Of a stretch of DNA of 64,000 nt, positions 33,579-42,395 are shown one piece after another. Below the pieces are notes generated by a model. The model worked only from the letters and a program-made list of their open reading frames with translations, was not told the origin of the DNA and did not search any database. The stretch's first letter is position 1. Each line of letters opens with the position of its first letter. A program made the position numbers and the translations under genes. The stretch comes from Deefgea rivuli DSM 18356 (lineage in GTDB: Bacteria > Pseudomonadota > Gammaproteobacteria > Burkholderiales > Chitinibacteraceae): the NCBI RefSeq assembly GCF_000620145.1, contig NZ_JHVM01000008.1:124001-188000 (forward strand), in the 5' to 3' direction.

Positions 33579-35306
33579 TTACTCTAAAACATAACTACCT
33601 GGCGCGGCGCAAAGCTTAGGATGCGCGCGGCTAGAGAGTTTAGGTTTTACTTGCTCACCTGAATACGGTTTCAGCCATTCAATCCAGTTCGGCCACCATG
33701 AACCAGCAACTTTTTCTTGGCCTTGCAACCAATCTTCAGCACCCTGCGCAGCGGCGGGCTGGCCTTGCCAATAGCTGCGTTTGGATTTTGGCCCCGGCGG
33801 ATTGATGATGCCAATAATGTGGCCTGAGGTCGATAAGGTGAATGTCACTGGTGCAGCGACCCGATCCACCAAGGTAAACGTCTGTTTCCACGGCGCGATA
33901 TGGTCTTCTTCGGCGCTAACCATATAAATCGGCTGCGTGATTTTGCCCAAATCAATCGGCTGCCCGGCAATCGTCAGCGCATCGGGCTGAATCATTTTAT
34001 TGTGCCAATACAATTCGCGCAGATACGTGTGGTGCATTTTTTTCGGCATCCGTGTCGTATCCATATTCCAATACAACACATCAAACGCCATCGGCGTTTC
34101 GCCCATTAAATAATTGCTCGCCCAGTAGTTCCAAACGAGGCTATTGCTACGCAGCATACGGAAACTCGCGGCCATATCTTTGCCATCGAGATAACCTTTG
34201 CGCTCCATAATGGTATCGATGTAATCAAGGCCATCTTCGTCGATAAAGACTTCAATATCGCCGGGACGTTCAAAATCGGTCAACGTGGTCAATAAGGTCG
34301 TTGATGCCACAGGCACTTGCTCTGGATTTTTCCGATTCGCCCAAGCGAGGTACAAACTCACCAAAGTACCGCCAATGCAATAACCCAATAAATTGACTTT
34401 ATCGCTACCCGAAATTTCGCGTGCCACATCGATGATTTTGGCGATGCCATCAGTCAAATAGTCATCCATACCGACTTCGGCCATAGACGCATCTGGATTT
34501 TTCCAGCTTGTCACAAACACCGAAAATCCTTGATCGACTAGATATTTAATAATGCTTTTTTGTGGGTTTAAATCGAGGACGTAATATTTGTTAATCCACG
34601 GCGACACCAAAACCAGCGGAACCTTATGAACTGTTGGGGTATTGGCCTCGTAGTGAATCACTTCAAGGAGTTTACCCCGATACACCACCGCGCCTTCGGT
34701 CGTAGCGAGGTTTTCACCGACGGTAAATGCCGATAAATCAGTCATCGCAATATCGCCAGCGGCTTTATCACGTTTAAAGTTTTCCCAACCTTGCTGCAAG
34801 CTCTCGCCACGCGTCGCCAGCGCTTTGGCTAAGGCCGTTGGATTAGTCAGCAGAAAATTAGTTGGAGCCAATGCATTGAGGAATTGGCGTAGCCAAAAAG
34901 CAGATTTGCTGCGTTCTTGCTCGGTCAACCCCGGCGTGGCGTAGAGGGAGTTTTGTAGCCAGCGCGTATTGAGCAAATAATATTCTTTGATGCTGTCCCA
35001 GAAGGGCGAATCACACCAAATCGGATCAGTAAACCGCGGGTCTTCTGGATGGGGAGGAATACAGTCAGAATCGGGCTCACCCAAATAACGGCGCAGCGTA
35101 AAACCTTGCAAACGAACTAGATCATTCACATAGCGACTGAGCGCAGTGTGTAATTCTGTAGGATGCGTCAACCACGCTTGCTGCGCCTTCGATGTTGTTG
35201 CCAATAAGCCAAATGGATCAAGGGTTTGGCGTAACTGATGTTTCAGCTGCTGATTGCGCGCGGCTTGATCGATATAAAATTGCTCAAACACTGATGATTC
35301 AGACAT
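33579..35306 (-). CDS. phaC: Class I poly(3-hydroxyalkanoate) synthase
   Basis: Polymerises 3-hydroxyacyl-CoA into storage polyester on granule surfaces. From ATG 35306 (GGGGAAG upstream) it is 575 residues, the class I size. It has the N-terminal PhaC domain and an alpha/beta-hydrolase fold with the lipase-like box GYCIGG, where C310 is the catalytic nucleophile. VLVSPWINKYYVLDLNPQ and the C-terminal SGHIIGIINPP with the catalytic His follow family sequences. phaA, phaB and phasin genes are not in the neighbourhood. Confidence 0.94.
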   Translation of the reverse strand: MSESSVFEQFYIDQAARNQQLKHQLRQTLDPFGLLATTSKAQQAWLTHPTELHTALSRYVNDLVRLQGFTLRRYLGEPDSDCIPPHPEDPRFTDPIWCDSPFWDSIKEYYLLNTRWLQNSLYATPGLTEQERSKSAFWLRQFLNALAPTNFLLTNPTALAKALATRGESLQQGWENFKRDKAAGDIAMTDLSAFTVGENLATTEGAVVYRGKLLEVIHYEANTPTVHKVPLVLVSPWINKYYVLDLNPQKSIIKYLVDQGFSVFVTSWKNPDASMAEVGMDDYLTDGIAKIIDVAREISGSDKVNLLGYCIGGTLVSLYLAWANRKNPEQVPVASTTLLTTLTDFERPGDIEVFIDEDGLDYIDTIMERKGYLDGKDMAASFRMLRSNSLVWNYWASNYLMGETPMAFDVLYWNMDTTRMPKKMHHTYLRELYWHNKMIQPDALTIAGQPIDLGKITQPIYMVSAEEDHIAPWKQTFTLVDRVAAPVTFTLSTSGHIIGIINPPGPKSKRSYWQGQPAAAQGAEDWLQGQEKVAGSWWPNWIEWLKPYSGEQVKPKLSSRAHPKLCAAPGSYVLE

Positions 35307-35449
35307 AAAGCTTCCCCAATCGTGACGATCAACCTTCAATCTACGTTGCGGCGCAACAAAAAACAAGCGTAGTTTTCCCTATTAGGCGGCTTAATTTTTC
35401 GGCAATAAATCTATATTTTTCTAAAGACATTAAGAAACTAAATAAGCCA

Positions 35450-36142
35450 TCAACGCGCGGCCACCAGTGAGCGAGCAAACTCTAAACGCTCCACCGTACC
35501 GACATCCAGCCATTCGCCACGATAACACTCACCACTCACCTGCCCTGCTGCCATTGCCTTTAGCAAACAGGGCAATAAAGGCATCGCCGCATCCGTTGGC
35601 ACGCCAGCAAAAAACGCGGGTTGATACGCTGCAATGCCGCAAAAAGTGTAGGGCGTGTCGCTCTCGCCGCAAGGCTGAACCATGCCATCGCGCAAAGTCA
35701 GATCGCGGCCTGTTGGATAACCGGCTTTGGGCACCAAGACTAAATGCGCCAATGCGCCACTGACAGGCAATTGCTCAGCGGTTTTACTCAGCGACGTAAA
35801 ATCAAAATCAGTGAACACATCACCATTCACCACCATAAATGGCGCATCGCCGAGTAAGGGCAAAGCGCGTGCAATCCCCGCAGCCGTTTCTAAAGCTTGG
35901 GTTTCAGCCGAATATTGAATCTGCACACCAAAAGCCGCGCCGTCACCCAGTTCAGCCTCAATTTGCGCACCCAACCAAGCATGATTAATCACAATATCGC
36001 GCACACCAGCGGCAGCAAGGCGGCGTAAATGCCAGCCTATCAGCGGCGTTCCGCCGACATCGAGTAGCGGCTTAGGCATCACATCAGTTAAAGGCCGCAT
36101 CCGTTCGCCACGACCCGCAGCGAGTATCATTGCTTTAGTCAT
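35450..36142 (-). CDS. murU: N-acetylmuramate alpha-1-phosphate uridylyltransferase
   Basis: Converts MurNAc-1-phosphate and UTP to UDP-MurNAc in the cell-wall recycling route that bypasses de novo MurA/MurB. The 230 residues open with the nucleotidyltransferase signature AMILAAGRGERMRPLTD and contain MPKPLLDVGGTPLIGWHL and VVNGDVFTD. Assignment rests on pairing with amgK and the lptD neighbourhood as in Pseudomonas; sequence alone would only say sugar nucleotidyltransferase. Unusually, an unrelated gene lies between amgK and murU and overlaps the murU start by 8 bp. Confidence 0.88.
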   Translation of the reverse strand: MTKAMILAAGRGERMRPLTDVMPKPLLDVGGTPLIGWHLRRLAAAGVRDIVINHAWLGAQIEAELGDGAAFGVQIQYSAETQALETAAGIARALPLLGDAPFMVVNGDVFTDFDFTSLSKTAEQLPVSGALAHLVLVPKAGYPTGRDLTLRDGMVQPCGESDTPYTFCGIAAYQPAFFAGVPTDAAMPLLPCLLKAMAAGQVSGECYRGEWLDVGTVERLEFARSLVAAR

Positions 36143-36665
36143 TGTTCTTGTCGCTCATCTTTTTCATATATTTTTTCTCTATTTCCCATACCATCGAAAC
36201 AGTCAAACCAAATAGGATTAGCAAATAAAACAAGACCACTGTGTCAAAATTTTTAAACCATCGATTCTGAATATTTTTTCTGGCTTTTTCTTTAGAGTAA
36301 ATAACTGTTCCTGTTTTAATGTCTTCAATTTGTACTAAAAACCGCATCCTTCGAGTTGAATCGAACATCTGACCAGTAACATCGACCCACTGAACCTCGA
36401 CATAGCGACCCTCTAGCTGTGAGTAGCAACCACGACCTGAATACCCTCTACTTGGCCCGTATGAGGTCCAATATGCGATGCCATTAATTAGGCCTATTGA
36501 GTTTTTTCCATTTTTAGTACAACGCAAAATACCACGGTCAACATGAATCAATTCATCTGCAATGATTGGCTCTGGAAAGGGTTCATCAAAATAAAACCAA
36601 GCCACTCCCAACATAAAAATAATAATCCAGAAGCAACTGGCTTTGCGTAGGCCGAACATGCACAA
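36135..36665 (-). CDS. Unrecognised membrane protein inserted between amgK and murU
   Basis: 176 residues with a hydrophobic N-terminal span (about 10-25), an extracytoplasmic middle containing CTKNGKNSIGLINGIAYW, SQLEGRYVEVQWVDV and SRGYSGRGCYSQ, and a second span (about 143-162). Two cysteines in the middle part could form a disulfide. It is more AT-rich than its neighbours and has no family I recognise (a DUF3592-like fold is a weak guess). Its last codons overlap murU (ATGACTAA), so murU translation may depend on it. The higher AT content suggests later acquisition. Confidence 0.7.
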   Translation of the reverse strand: MCMFGLRKASCFWIIIFMLGVAWFYFDEPFPEPIIADELIHVDRGILRCTKNGKNSIGLINGIAYWTSYGPSRGYSGRGCYSQLEGRYVEVQWVDVTGQMFDSTRRMRFLVQIEDIKTGTVIYSKEKARKNIQNRWFKNFDTVVLFYLLILFGLTVSMVWEIEKKYMKKMSDKNND

Positions 36666-36694
36666 ACTCTATATGTAATTTTTTCAAAAAAGAA

Positions 36695-37687
36695 TCAAAA
36701 ACTAAATCCAGTTTCTACCGGCGTGCCGTGCAGATTAAGTAACAAACGCCCAAGCGGCGTCAGCTCGCTATAACGCAAACACACTTGGCGCACATATTGG
36801 AATACACGCGGAATGTCGGCTTGGTATTGCGATTTATTGTCGCGGTATTTCAAGCGCGCAAACAGACCAAGGATTTTCAGATGACGTTGTAAACCTGCCA
36901 TTTCAAAGGCCAAATAAAAATCGCCAAAATCCTCATGCACCGGCAGACCTGCAGCGCGGGCTTGCTCCCAATAACGAATCGCCAAATCCAGCGCAAAGGT
37001 TTCGCCAAATTCGATATAAGCATCGCGTAATAAAGACACTAAATCGTAAGCAATCGGGCCTTTCACTGCGTCTTGAAAATCAATCAAACGCAGCGCGTCG
37101 TTTTGCACCAAGATATTGCGCGAATGGAAATCTCTATGCATAAACACCGTCGGCTGGCTCAGAATTCGCGTGGTAATCAGCGCGCACGAGCGCTCCCATG
37201 TGGCCAATTCTTTACCGCTTAAAGTCACGCCAAATTGCTGACCAAAATACCATTCGAGGCAAATATTGAGTTCACGCTGAATAAATTCGCCATCAAACCT
37301 GGGCAAACCATCGTCCGAGGTATTGGCTTGCAGATCAACAAGCATTTTGATTGCACGCAGATACCATGCTTTAGCGGTTTCTTCATTGAGTAAACTCGCC
37401 AAAGTCACATCACCTAAATCTTCAAGCACAACAAAACCCAGACTTAAATCTTGCTCGTACACCGCTGGCACTGCAATATCAGCGCCAGCCAATTGCTGCT
37501 GACGCGCCAAAAACGGCGCGGCATCGAATACCGCCGGATCAAACTCCATGATGATGACGCTGCGATCAGGATAAGTTGCACGCCAATATTGCCGCACACT
37601 CGCGTCCTCAGCCGCCAAAACTACAGATTGTGGCGCACTGCCGTGGACTTGCTGTAACCAATTGGAGAGCTGTTCGCTGCGATTCAT
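36695..37687 (-). CDS. amgK: N-acetylmuramate/N-acetylglucosamine kinase
   Basis: Phosphorylates the anomeric position of MurNAc or GlcNAc for peptidoglycan recycling. The 330 residues from ATG 37687 have an aminoglycoside-phosphotransferase fold: catalytic loop VFMHRDFHSRNILV and metal-binding LRLIDFQDAVKGP. It is divergent from lptD, the same arrangement known from Pseudomonas. The frame to 37813 would run into the lptD leader and is rejected. A genic copy of the 49-bp motif lies at 37318-37366. Confidence 0.88.
   Translation of the reverse strand: MNRSEQLSNWLQQVHGSAPQSVVLAAEDASVRQYWRATYPDRSVIIMEFDPAVFDAAPFLARQQQLAGADIAVPAVYEQDLSLGFVVLEDLGDVTLASLLNEETAKAWYLRAIKMLVDLQANTSDDGLPRFDGEFIQRELNICLEWYFGQQFGVTLSGKELATWERSCALITTRILSQPTVFMHRDFHSRNILVQNDALRLIDFQDAVKGPIAYDLVSLLRDAYIEFGETFALDLAIRYWEQARAAGLPVHEDFGDFYLAFEMAGLQRHLKILGLFARLKYRDNKSQYQADIPRVFQYVRQVCLRYSELTPLGRLLLNLHGTPVETGFSF
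37318..37366. repeat. 49-bp element, copy L, inside amgK
   Basis: AGGTAT (37318-37323) and ATACCA (37361-37366) at the exact family spacing. The interior does not carry the palindromic core. Single-copy evidence is weak; it matters as one of five genic sites with the same geometry. Confidence 0.45.
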
Positions 37688-37783
37688 TTGAAATTTCGGC
37701 CTTATTGACAACGTTTGATAAGAAAGTTCGGGGCGTTTACTGCTAGAATCCTCCAATTCTATCAAAGTAATGACAAAAGCCAC

Positions 37784-39955
37784 ATGCGGGTGCGCAATTC
37801 TCCTCCCTACCAAATTAATATCGTGGCCCTGTCCTTGGCCGTGCTGCCGATGTTCGCGTACGCAACCAGTTCAGAGCAGCCTGTCGAGCCGCCCATTTTC
37901 ATCGAGGCCGATCAAGCCAGCGTGCAAGAAGGACAATATTCTGAAGCGCGCGGCAATGTGATTGTGAATCGCGATGGCGTCGTCGTGAATGCCGACTGGG
38001 TCAAATACGAGCTGGAAGCCGATCGTGTTCATGCCGGTGACGCCGTCAAAATGGTACAAAAAGGCGATACGCTCGAAGGCACGACGCTGAATATGACCAT
38101 CAACACGCGCGTTGGCGAGATGGACAACCCGATTTATCACATGGCAGAAGGCTTGGTGCGCGGGGATGGCGTCAAAGTGCTATTTGCTGGGCAAGATAAA
38201 TACCGGATTCAGCGCGGCCGAATGACCACTTGCCGTGATGGACAAGATGACTGGTATTTACATGCCGAAGAAATTGATCTGGATTACACCACCAACTACG
38301 GCCAAGCATGGCATGGTTGGGCCGAATTTAAAGGCGTACCGTTTTTCTACTACCCTTGGGTTGATTTTCCGCTCGATGGCGGCAGAAAATCAGGCTTTTT
38401 AATGCCCACTTTTGGCTATAGCAACACCAATGGCTTGCAATACAGCCAACCTTATTACTGGAATATTGCCCCGAATTACGATGCCACAATCACGCCAGGC
38501 TATTACGGTAAACGTGGTGTGATGCTGGGTGGCGAGTTTCGTTACCTGCAGCCGGAATACGCTGGGATTATTCGTGCGGCGGGGATTAAAGACAATGAAA
38601 CCGATACCGACCGCTATGGTGTTTACTTTCAGCACAATCAAACGCTCACGGATCGCTTATCTCTCAATCTGAGTTATCAGAAAGTCTCTGACTCTGATTA
38701 TTTTATTGATTTTTCTGACTCCCTGGCTGGCGCATCACAAGTCAATTTACCGCAAGAAGCGCTGCTTAATTATAACGGCGACTTCTGGTCGACTTATTTG
38801 CGCGTGCAGCGCTACCAAACACTGCAAACGCCAAGCAATCCGGTCGACATTCCCTACTGGCGGATGCCGCAGTGGTATTTCACCGCTGCGCCACAAGTGG
38901 GCTATGGCTTAGAAACCCGTATTAGCGGCGAAATAACTCGCTTTGTGAATGACACCAAGGTGCATGGCGACCGCGCTTGGATTAATCCAAGTGTGAGTTT
39001 ACCGCTCGCCAATAGCTACGCTTTTATTACGCCACGTTTGAGCGTGCAGGCCAATACTTACCGCTCTGAATCGGCTTCTGGGCAAAATCTGGGGAGCGAG
39101 TCATTGGTCGTGCCGATAGCAAGCATCGATTCAGGACTGTTTTTTGAACGCGAAGGCGAATTATTTGGCTCTGGGATTGTACAAACACTAGAGCCGCGAG
39201 CTTACTACCTCTACGCACCCTACAAATCACAGGCCAATATTCCCAATTACGATTCGGCACTCGCCACCTTGTCTTGGTCGCAACTCTTTGCCGAGAATAA
39301 ATTTACGGGCCGCGACCGCGTTAATGATGCGAACAATCTAACTTTAGCTGTGAGTTCGCGGATTTTTGACGATGCTAGCGGGATTGAACGTTTCTCACTG
39401 GGTGTCGGTCAGCAGTTTTATTTAAGCTCACCCAAAGTCACTTTATCGGGCCAAGACAATGCCTCTGAAGAAAAAGATTCCAATTTATTTCTAACCGTAG
39501 GCAGCCAGCTACCGTATAACGTTAACGTTAATTATTTGCTGCAACAAGACTTAAACAGTCAACGGACAATGAATGCCGAATTGGATTTGAACTGGACACC
39601 GAGTGAGTTTAAAACGCTGAACCTGCGCTATGCACGCAATCAAGATCTCGAACAAGTTTCAATGTCCGGACAATGGCCGATTAGCAATGGTTGGTATGCT
39701 GTTGGTCGCCAAAACTATTCACTTAAAGACAGTAAATCACTAGAGACGATTGCTGGGCTTGAATATAATGCCGGCTGTTGGGCGCTGCGCTTTGCCGCAC
39801 AGCGCTATGTCACGACCAATGACAAGTACAAAACAAACTATTTTGCAGTCTTAGAATTAGGCGGTTTGGCAGGAATTGGGATGAACCCGATCAGCTTATT
39901 GAAGCAATCCATCCCAGGTTATGCTGACACTTACCGCACCCCAAAACTTCGTTAA
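37784..39955 (+). CDS. lptD: LPS-assembly protein LptD
   Basis: Inserts lipopolysaccharide into the outer leaflet together with LptE. The 723 residues have a signal peptide (about 1-28, ending YA), an N-terminal OstA/beta-jellyroll domain (about 36-145, FIEADQASVQEGQYSEARGN) and a large C-terminal barrel. Only two obvious cysteines remain in the mature protein, one in MTTCRDGQDDW and one in AGCWALRF, whereas E. coli has four. A single inter-domain disulfide would be possible. ATG 37784 puts a typical signal peptide first. surA, an LptD-folding chaperone, follows 12 bp downstream. Confidence 0.93.
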   Translation: MRVRNSPPYQINIVALSLAVLPMFAYATSSEQPVEPPIFIEADQASVQEGQYSEARGNVIVNRDGVVVNADWVKYELEADRVHAGDAVKMVQKGDTLEGTTLNMTINTRVGEMDNPIYHMAEGLVRGDGVKVLFAGQDKYRIQRGRMTTCRDGQDDWYLHAEEIDLDYTTNYGQAWHGWAEFKGVPFFYYPWVDFPLDGGRKSGFLMPTFGYSNTNGLQYSQPYYWNIAPNYDATITPGYYGKRGVMLGGEFRYLQPEYAGIIRAAGIKDNETDTDRYGVYFQHNQTLTDRLSLNLSYQKVSDSDYFIDFSDSLAGASQVNLPQEALLNYNGDFWSTYLRVQRYQTLQTPSNPVDIPYWRMPQWYFTAAPQVGYGLETRISGEITRFVNDTKVHGDRAWINPSVSLPLANSYAFITPRLSVQANTYRSESASGQNLGSESLVVPIASIDSGLFFEREGELFGSGIVQTLEPRAYYLYAPYKSQANIPNYDSALATLSWSQLFAENKFTGRDRVNDANNLTLAVSSRIFDDASGIERFSLGVGQQFYLSSPKVTLSGQDNASEEKDSNLFLTVGSQLPYNVNVNYLLQQDLNSQRTMNAELDLNWTPSEFKTLNLRYARNQDLEQVSMSGQWPISNGWYAVGRQNYSLKDSKSLETIAGLEYNAGCWALRFAAQRYVTTNDKYKTNYFAVLELGGLAGIGMNPISLLKQSIPGYADTYRTPKLR

Positions 39956-39967
39956 AGGCACTACCGT

Positions 39968-41257
39968 ATGAAGACTCAGACCTTGCTACGTACAGCAACG
40001 CTTACTTTAACGCTGTTCAGCAGCTCCTTGATGGCTGAAATCATTACCGCAGATCGCGTTATTGCGATTGTGAATCGTAATGCCATCACTCAAGTCGAGC
40101 TGAACCAGAAAATAAATACCGTTCGCGCAAATCTGACAAAACAAAATGTCAAAGCGCCGCCCGAGCAAGTTTTGCAAGAGCAGGTTTTAGAGCGCTTGAT
40201 TCTGGATCAACTGCAACTGCAGTATGCCCAGCAATCAGGTATTCGCATTGACGACAATCAGCTAGAAGCGGCAATCAACCGAATTGCAGCGCAAAATGAA
40301 ATGTCTTTACCGCAGTTTCGCAAAAAACTCGAAGAAACCGGCATTACGTGGCGTGCATTTCGCGATCAAATTCGCCAAGAAATGACCTTGTCGCGCCTAA
40401 AAGATCGGGAGATCGACAATAAAGTCGTTGTCACTGAATCTGAAATTGATGACTACCTCAAACTTGCCGCCAATAAAGCGCAAATGGAATACGATCTGGC
40501 GCAAATTTTTGTGCCACTACCGGAAAATGCGAGTCCAGATCAAATTCAAGAGCGCCGCTTGCGGATTCAATCTGCACGCCAAGAACTCGAAACGGGCGCC
40601 TCATTTGCCAGTGTCGCGGCCAGCTATTCAGGTGACAAAAACGCCAACTCGGGTGGCGCTTTAGGCTGGCGTCCGGCTGGCTCACTGCCACCGGCATTTA
40701 CCGCCCTACTCGACAAATTGCAGCCCGGCGGGCTAACCGACATTGTGCGTAGCCCTGCTGGTTTCCACGTTTTCAAATTGATTGATAAACGCACCCAGCA
40801 AGAGCAAGTGGTGGTGCAGCAGACTCGCGCGCACCATATTTTAATTCGTAGCAACGAAATCACCTCGACTACCGATGCAAAACAAAAATTAGCGCAATTG
40901 CGCCTCCGAATTGTCAACGGTGAGAAATTTGAAGATCTAGCGAAAGCGTTTTCTGACGATGCCACCGCCCCCAAAGGTGGCGATTTAGGCTGGCTCAATC
41001 CAGGTGAAACCGTACCCGATTTTGAACGAGCGATGGATGCGCTAAAAATTGGTGAAGTGAGTGCGCCAGTGCAAAGCCCATTTGGTTTTCACATTATTCG
41101 CGTGGATGAGCGCCGCAAACAAGACGTCACGCTAGAGCGGGCTCGCTTCAAGTTACGTAGTGAATTAAAACAACGTAAAGCTGAAGAGCAATATGACGAC
41201 TGGCTACGCCAATTGCGTGACCGCGCTCATATCGAAATTCGTTTGAAGGACGAGTAA
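39968..41257 (+). CDS. surA: Periplasmic chaperone/peptidyl-prolyl isomerase SurA
   Basis: Escorts unfolded outer-membrane proteins, LptD among them, through the periplasm. The 429 residues have a signal peptide (1-23, ending LMA), a SurA N-terminal chaperone domain (about 25-160) and two parvulin domains (about 170-275, GGALGWRPAG, and 285-385, KGGDLGWLNPGE). Its stop overlaps the pdxA start (TAATG), indicating coupled translation. The lptD-surA-pdxA-rsmA order is the classic proteobacterial one. Confidence 0.95.
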   Translation: MKTQTLLRTATLTLTLFSSSLMAEIITADRVIAIVNRNAITQVELNQKINTVRANLTKQNVKAPPEQVLQEQVLERLILDQLQLQYAQQSGIRIDDNQLEAAINRIAAQNEMSLPQFRKKLEETGITWRAFRDQIRQEMTLSRLKDREIDNKVVVTESEIDDYLKLAANKAQMEYDLAQIFVPLPENASPDQIQERRLRIQSARQELETGASFASVAASYSGDKNANSGGALGWRPAGSLPPAFTALLDKLQPGGLTDIVRSPAGFHVFKLIDKRTQQEQVVVQQTRAHHILIRSNEITSTTDAKQKLAQLRLRIVNGEKFEDLAKAFSDDATAPKGGDLGWLNPGETVPDFERAMDALKIGEVSAPVQSPFGFHIIRVDERRKQDVTLERARFKLRSELKQRKAEEQYDDWLRQLRDRAHIEIRLKDE

Positions 41258-42267
41258 TGCAATCTGTATTGGCGATCACCACCGGAGAACCTGCAGGTAT
41301 TGGCCCAGAGCTTTGTATCAAATTAGCTCACAGCAATATACCCAATCCATTAGTCTTATTGGCTGATCGCCAATTATTAATCGAGCGTGCGGCATGCGTT
41401 GGCATTGATTACGCCGAAGTTGCCGCTTGGCCCGATTATCACACAGGCAGTAATGCGCCCATTTCGATCTTGCACATTCCATTAGCTGCGCCCTGTATTG
41501 CTGGGCAACTCAATCCAGCTAACTCAGCGTATGTACTGGCTTTGCTTGATCGCGCGATTGATGGCTGTGTCGCTAAGGAATTTGCTGCCATTGTCACTGC
41601 ACCGCTGCATAAAGGTGTCATTAATGATGCCAAGCTGGGCGGGTATTTCTCTGGGCATACCGAATACCTTGCTGAGCGAACCAATACCCAGCAGGTCGTC
41701 ATGATGCTGGCGGGCGAGTATACCAACGAGAAAAAAATGATGCGCGTCGCGCTGGCGACAACCCATCTGCCACTCAAAGACGTTTCCAGCGCACTTACAG
41801 CAGAGTCACTCGAAAACACACTGCGCATTTTGCAGCAAGATTTACAGCAGCAATTTGGCTTGCCGCAACCGCGAATCTTGGTCGCAGGTCTGAATCCGCA
41901 TGCAGGTGAAAGCGGTCATATGGGGCGCGAAGAAATTGACGTCATCATTCCAGTGCTCAACAAACTGCGCGCAGAAGGCATGACGCTAATTGGCCCCCTA
42001 CCCGCTGATACCTTATTTAATCCACCGATTCTGGCGCAAGGCGATGCGGTTTTGGCGATGTATCACGACCAAGGCTTGCCAGTTTTGAAGTTTGCGACAT
42101 TTGGCGCGGGCATTAACATCACACTCGGCCTGCCGATTATCCGCACTTCGGTCGATCATGGCACCGCACTCGATTTAGCCGGCACAGGCCGCGCTGAAGT
42201 CGGTAGCTTAATTTCTGCAACGCAACTCGCTGCAACACTCTGTGCATCACACTCATTAACGTCCTAG
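41257..42267 (+). CDS. pdxA: 4-hydroxythreonine-4-phosphate dehydrogenase
   Basis: NAD-dependent oxidation of 4-phosphohydroxy-L-threonine in pyridoxal phosphate synthesis. The 336 residues match the family. Motifs include TTGEPAGIGPELC at the start, GHTEYLAERT, GLNPHAGESGHMG and MYHDQGLPVLKF, containing metal-binding histidines. The gene carries two copies of the 49-bp motif (41295 and 41641), both over strongly conserved protein segments. A terminator follows, separating it from rsmA. Confidence 0.94.
   Translation: MQSVLAITTGEPAGIGPELCIKLAHSNIPNPLVLLADRQLLIERAACVGIDYAEVAAWPDYHTGSNAPISILHIPLAAPCIAGQLNPANSAYVLALLDRAIDGCVAKEFAAIVTAPLHKGVINDAKLGGYFSGHTEYLAERTNTQQVVMMLAGEYTNEKKMMRVALATTHLPLKDVSSALTAESLENTLRILQQDLQQQFGLPQPRILVAGLNPHAGESGHMGREEIDVIIPVLNKLRAEGMTLIGPLPADTLFNPPILAQGDAVLAMYHDQGLPVLKFATFGAGINITLGLPIIRTSVDHGTALDLAGTGRAEVGSLISATQLAATLCASHSLTS
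41295..41343. repeat. 49-bp element, copy H, inside pdxA
   Basis: AGGTAT (41295-41300) and ATACCC (41338-41343), 49 bp. Interior shares AGCTTT and TTAGCTCACAG-like parts with intergenic copies. It encodes GIGPELCIKLAHSNIPN, part of a universally conserved PdxA region, so it cannot be a recent insertion. Confidence 0.6.
41641..41689. repeat. 49-bp element, copy J, inside pdxA
   Basis: GGGTAT (41641-41646) and ATACCC (41684-41689), exact consensus half-sites at the family distance. It encodes GYFSGHTEYLAERTNTQ, including the conserved GHTE motif. The interior has no AT-rich core. Confidence 0.55.
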
Positions 42268-42339
42268 CGCTGGGCTTCTCTACTTGGTTTTTTGCAAAAC
42301 GACCAACGGGAAAGCGACTCGCGAAGACTGTTTTACAAT

Positions 42340-42367
42340 AGCGAGGAAACTCGCTTTTTTATTTTTG
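42340..42367 (+). terminator. Intrinsic terminator between pdxA and rsmA
   Basis: GCGAG (42341-42345), loop GAAA, CTCGC (42350-42354), followed by TTTTTTATTTTT. A separate palindrome GTTCCCGCTGGGAAC at about 42371-42385 lies between it and the rsmA ribosome site and could modulate translation. Confidence 0.85.
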
Positions 42368-42395
42368 TCTGTTCCCGCTGGGAACAAGGATTCAC

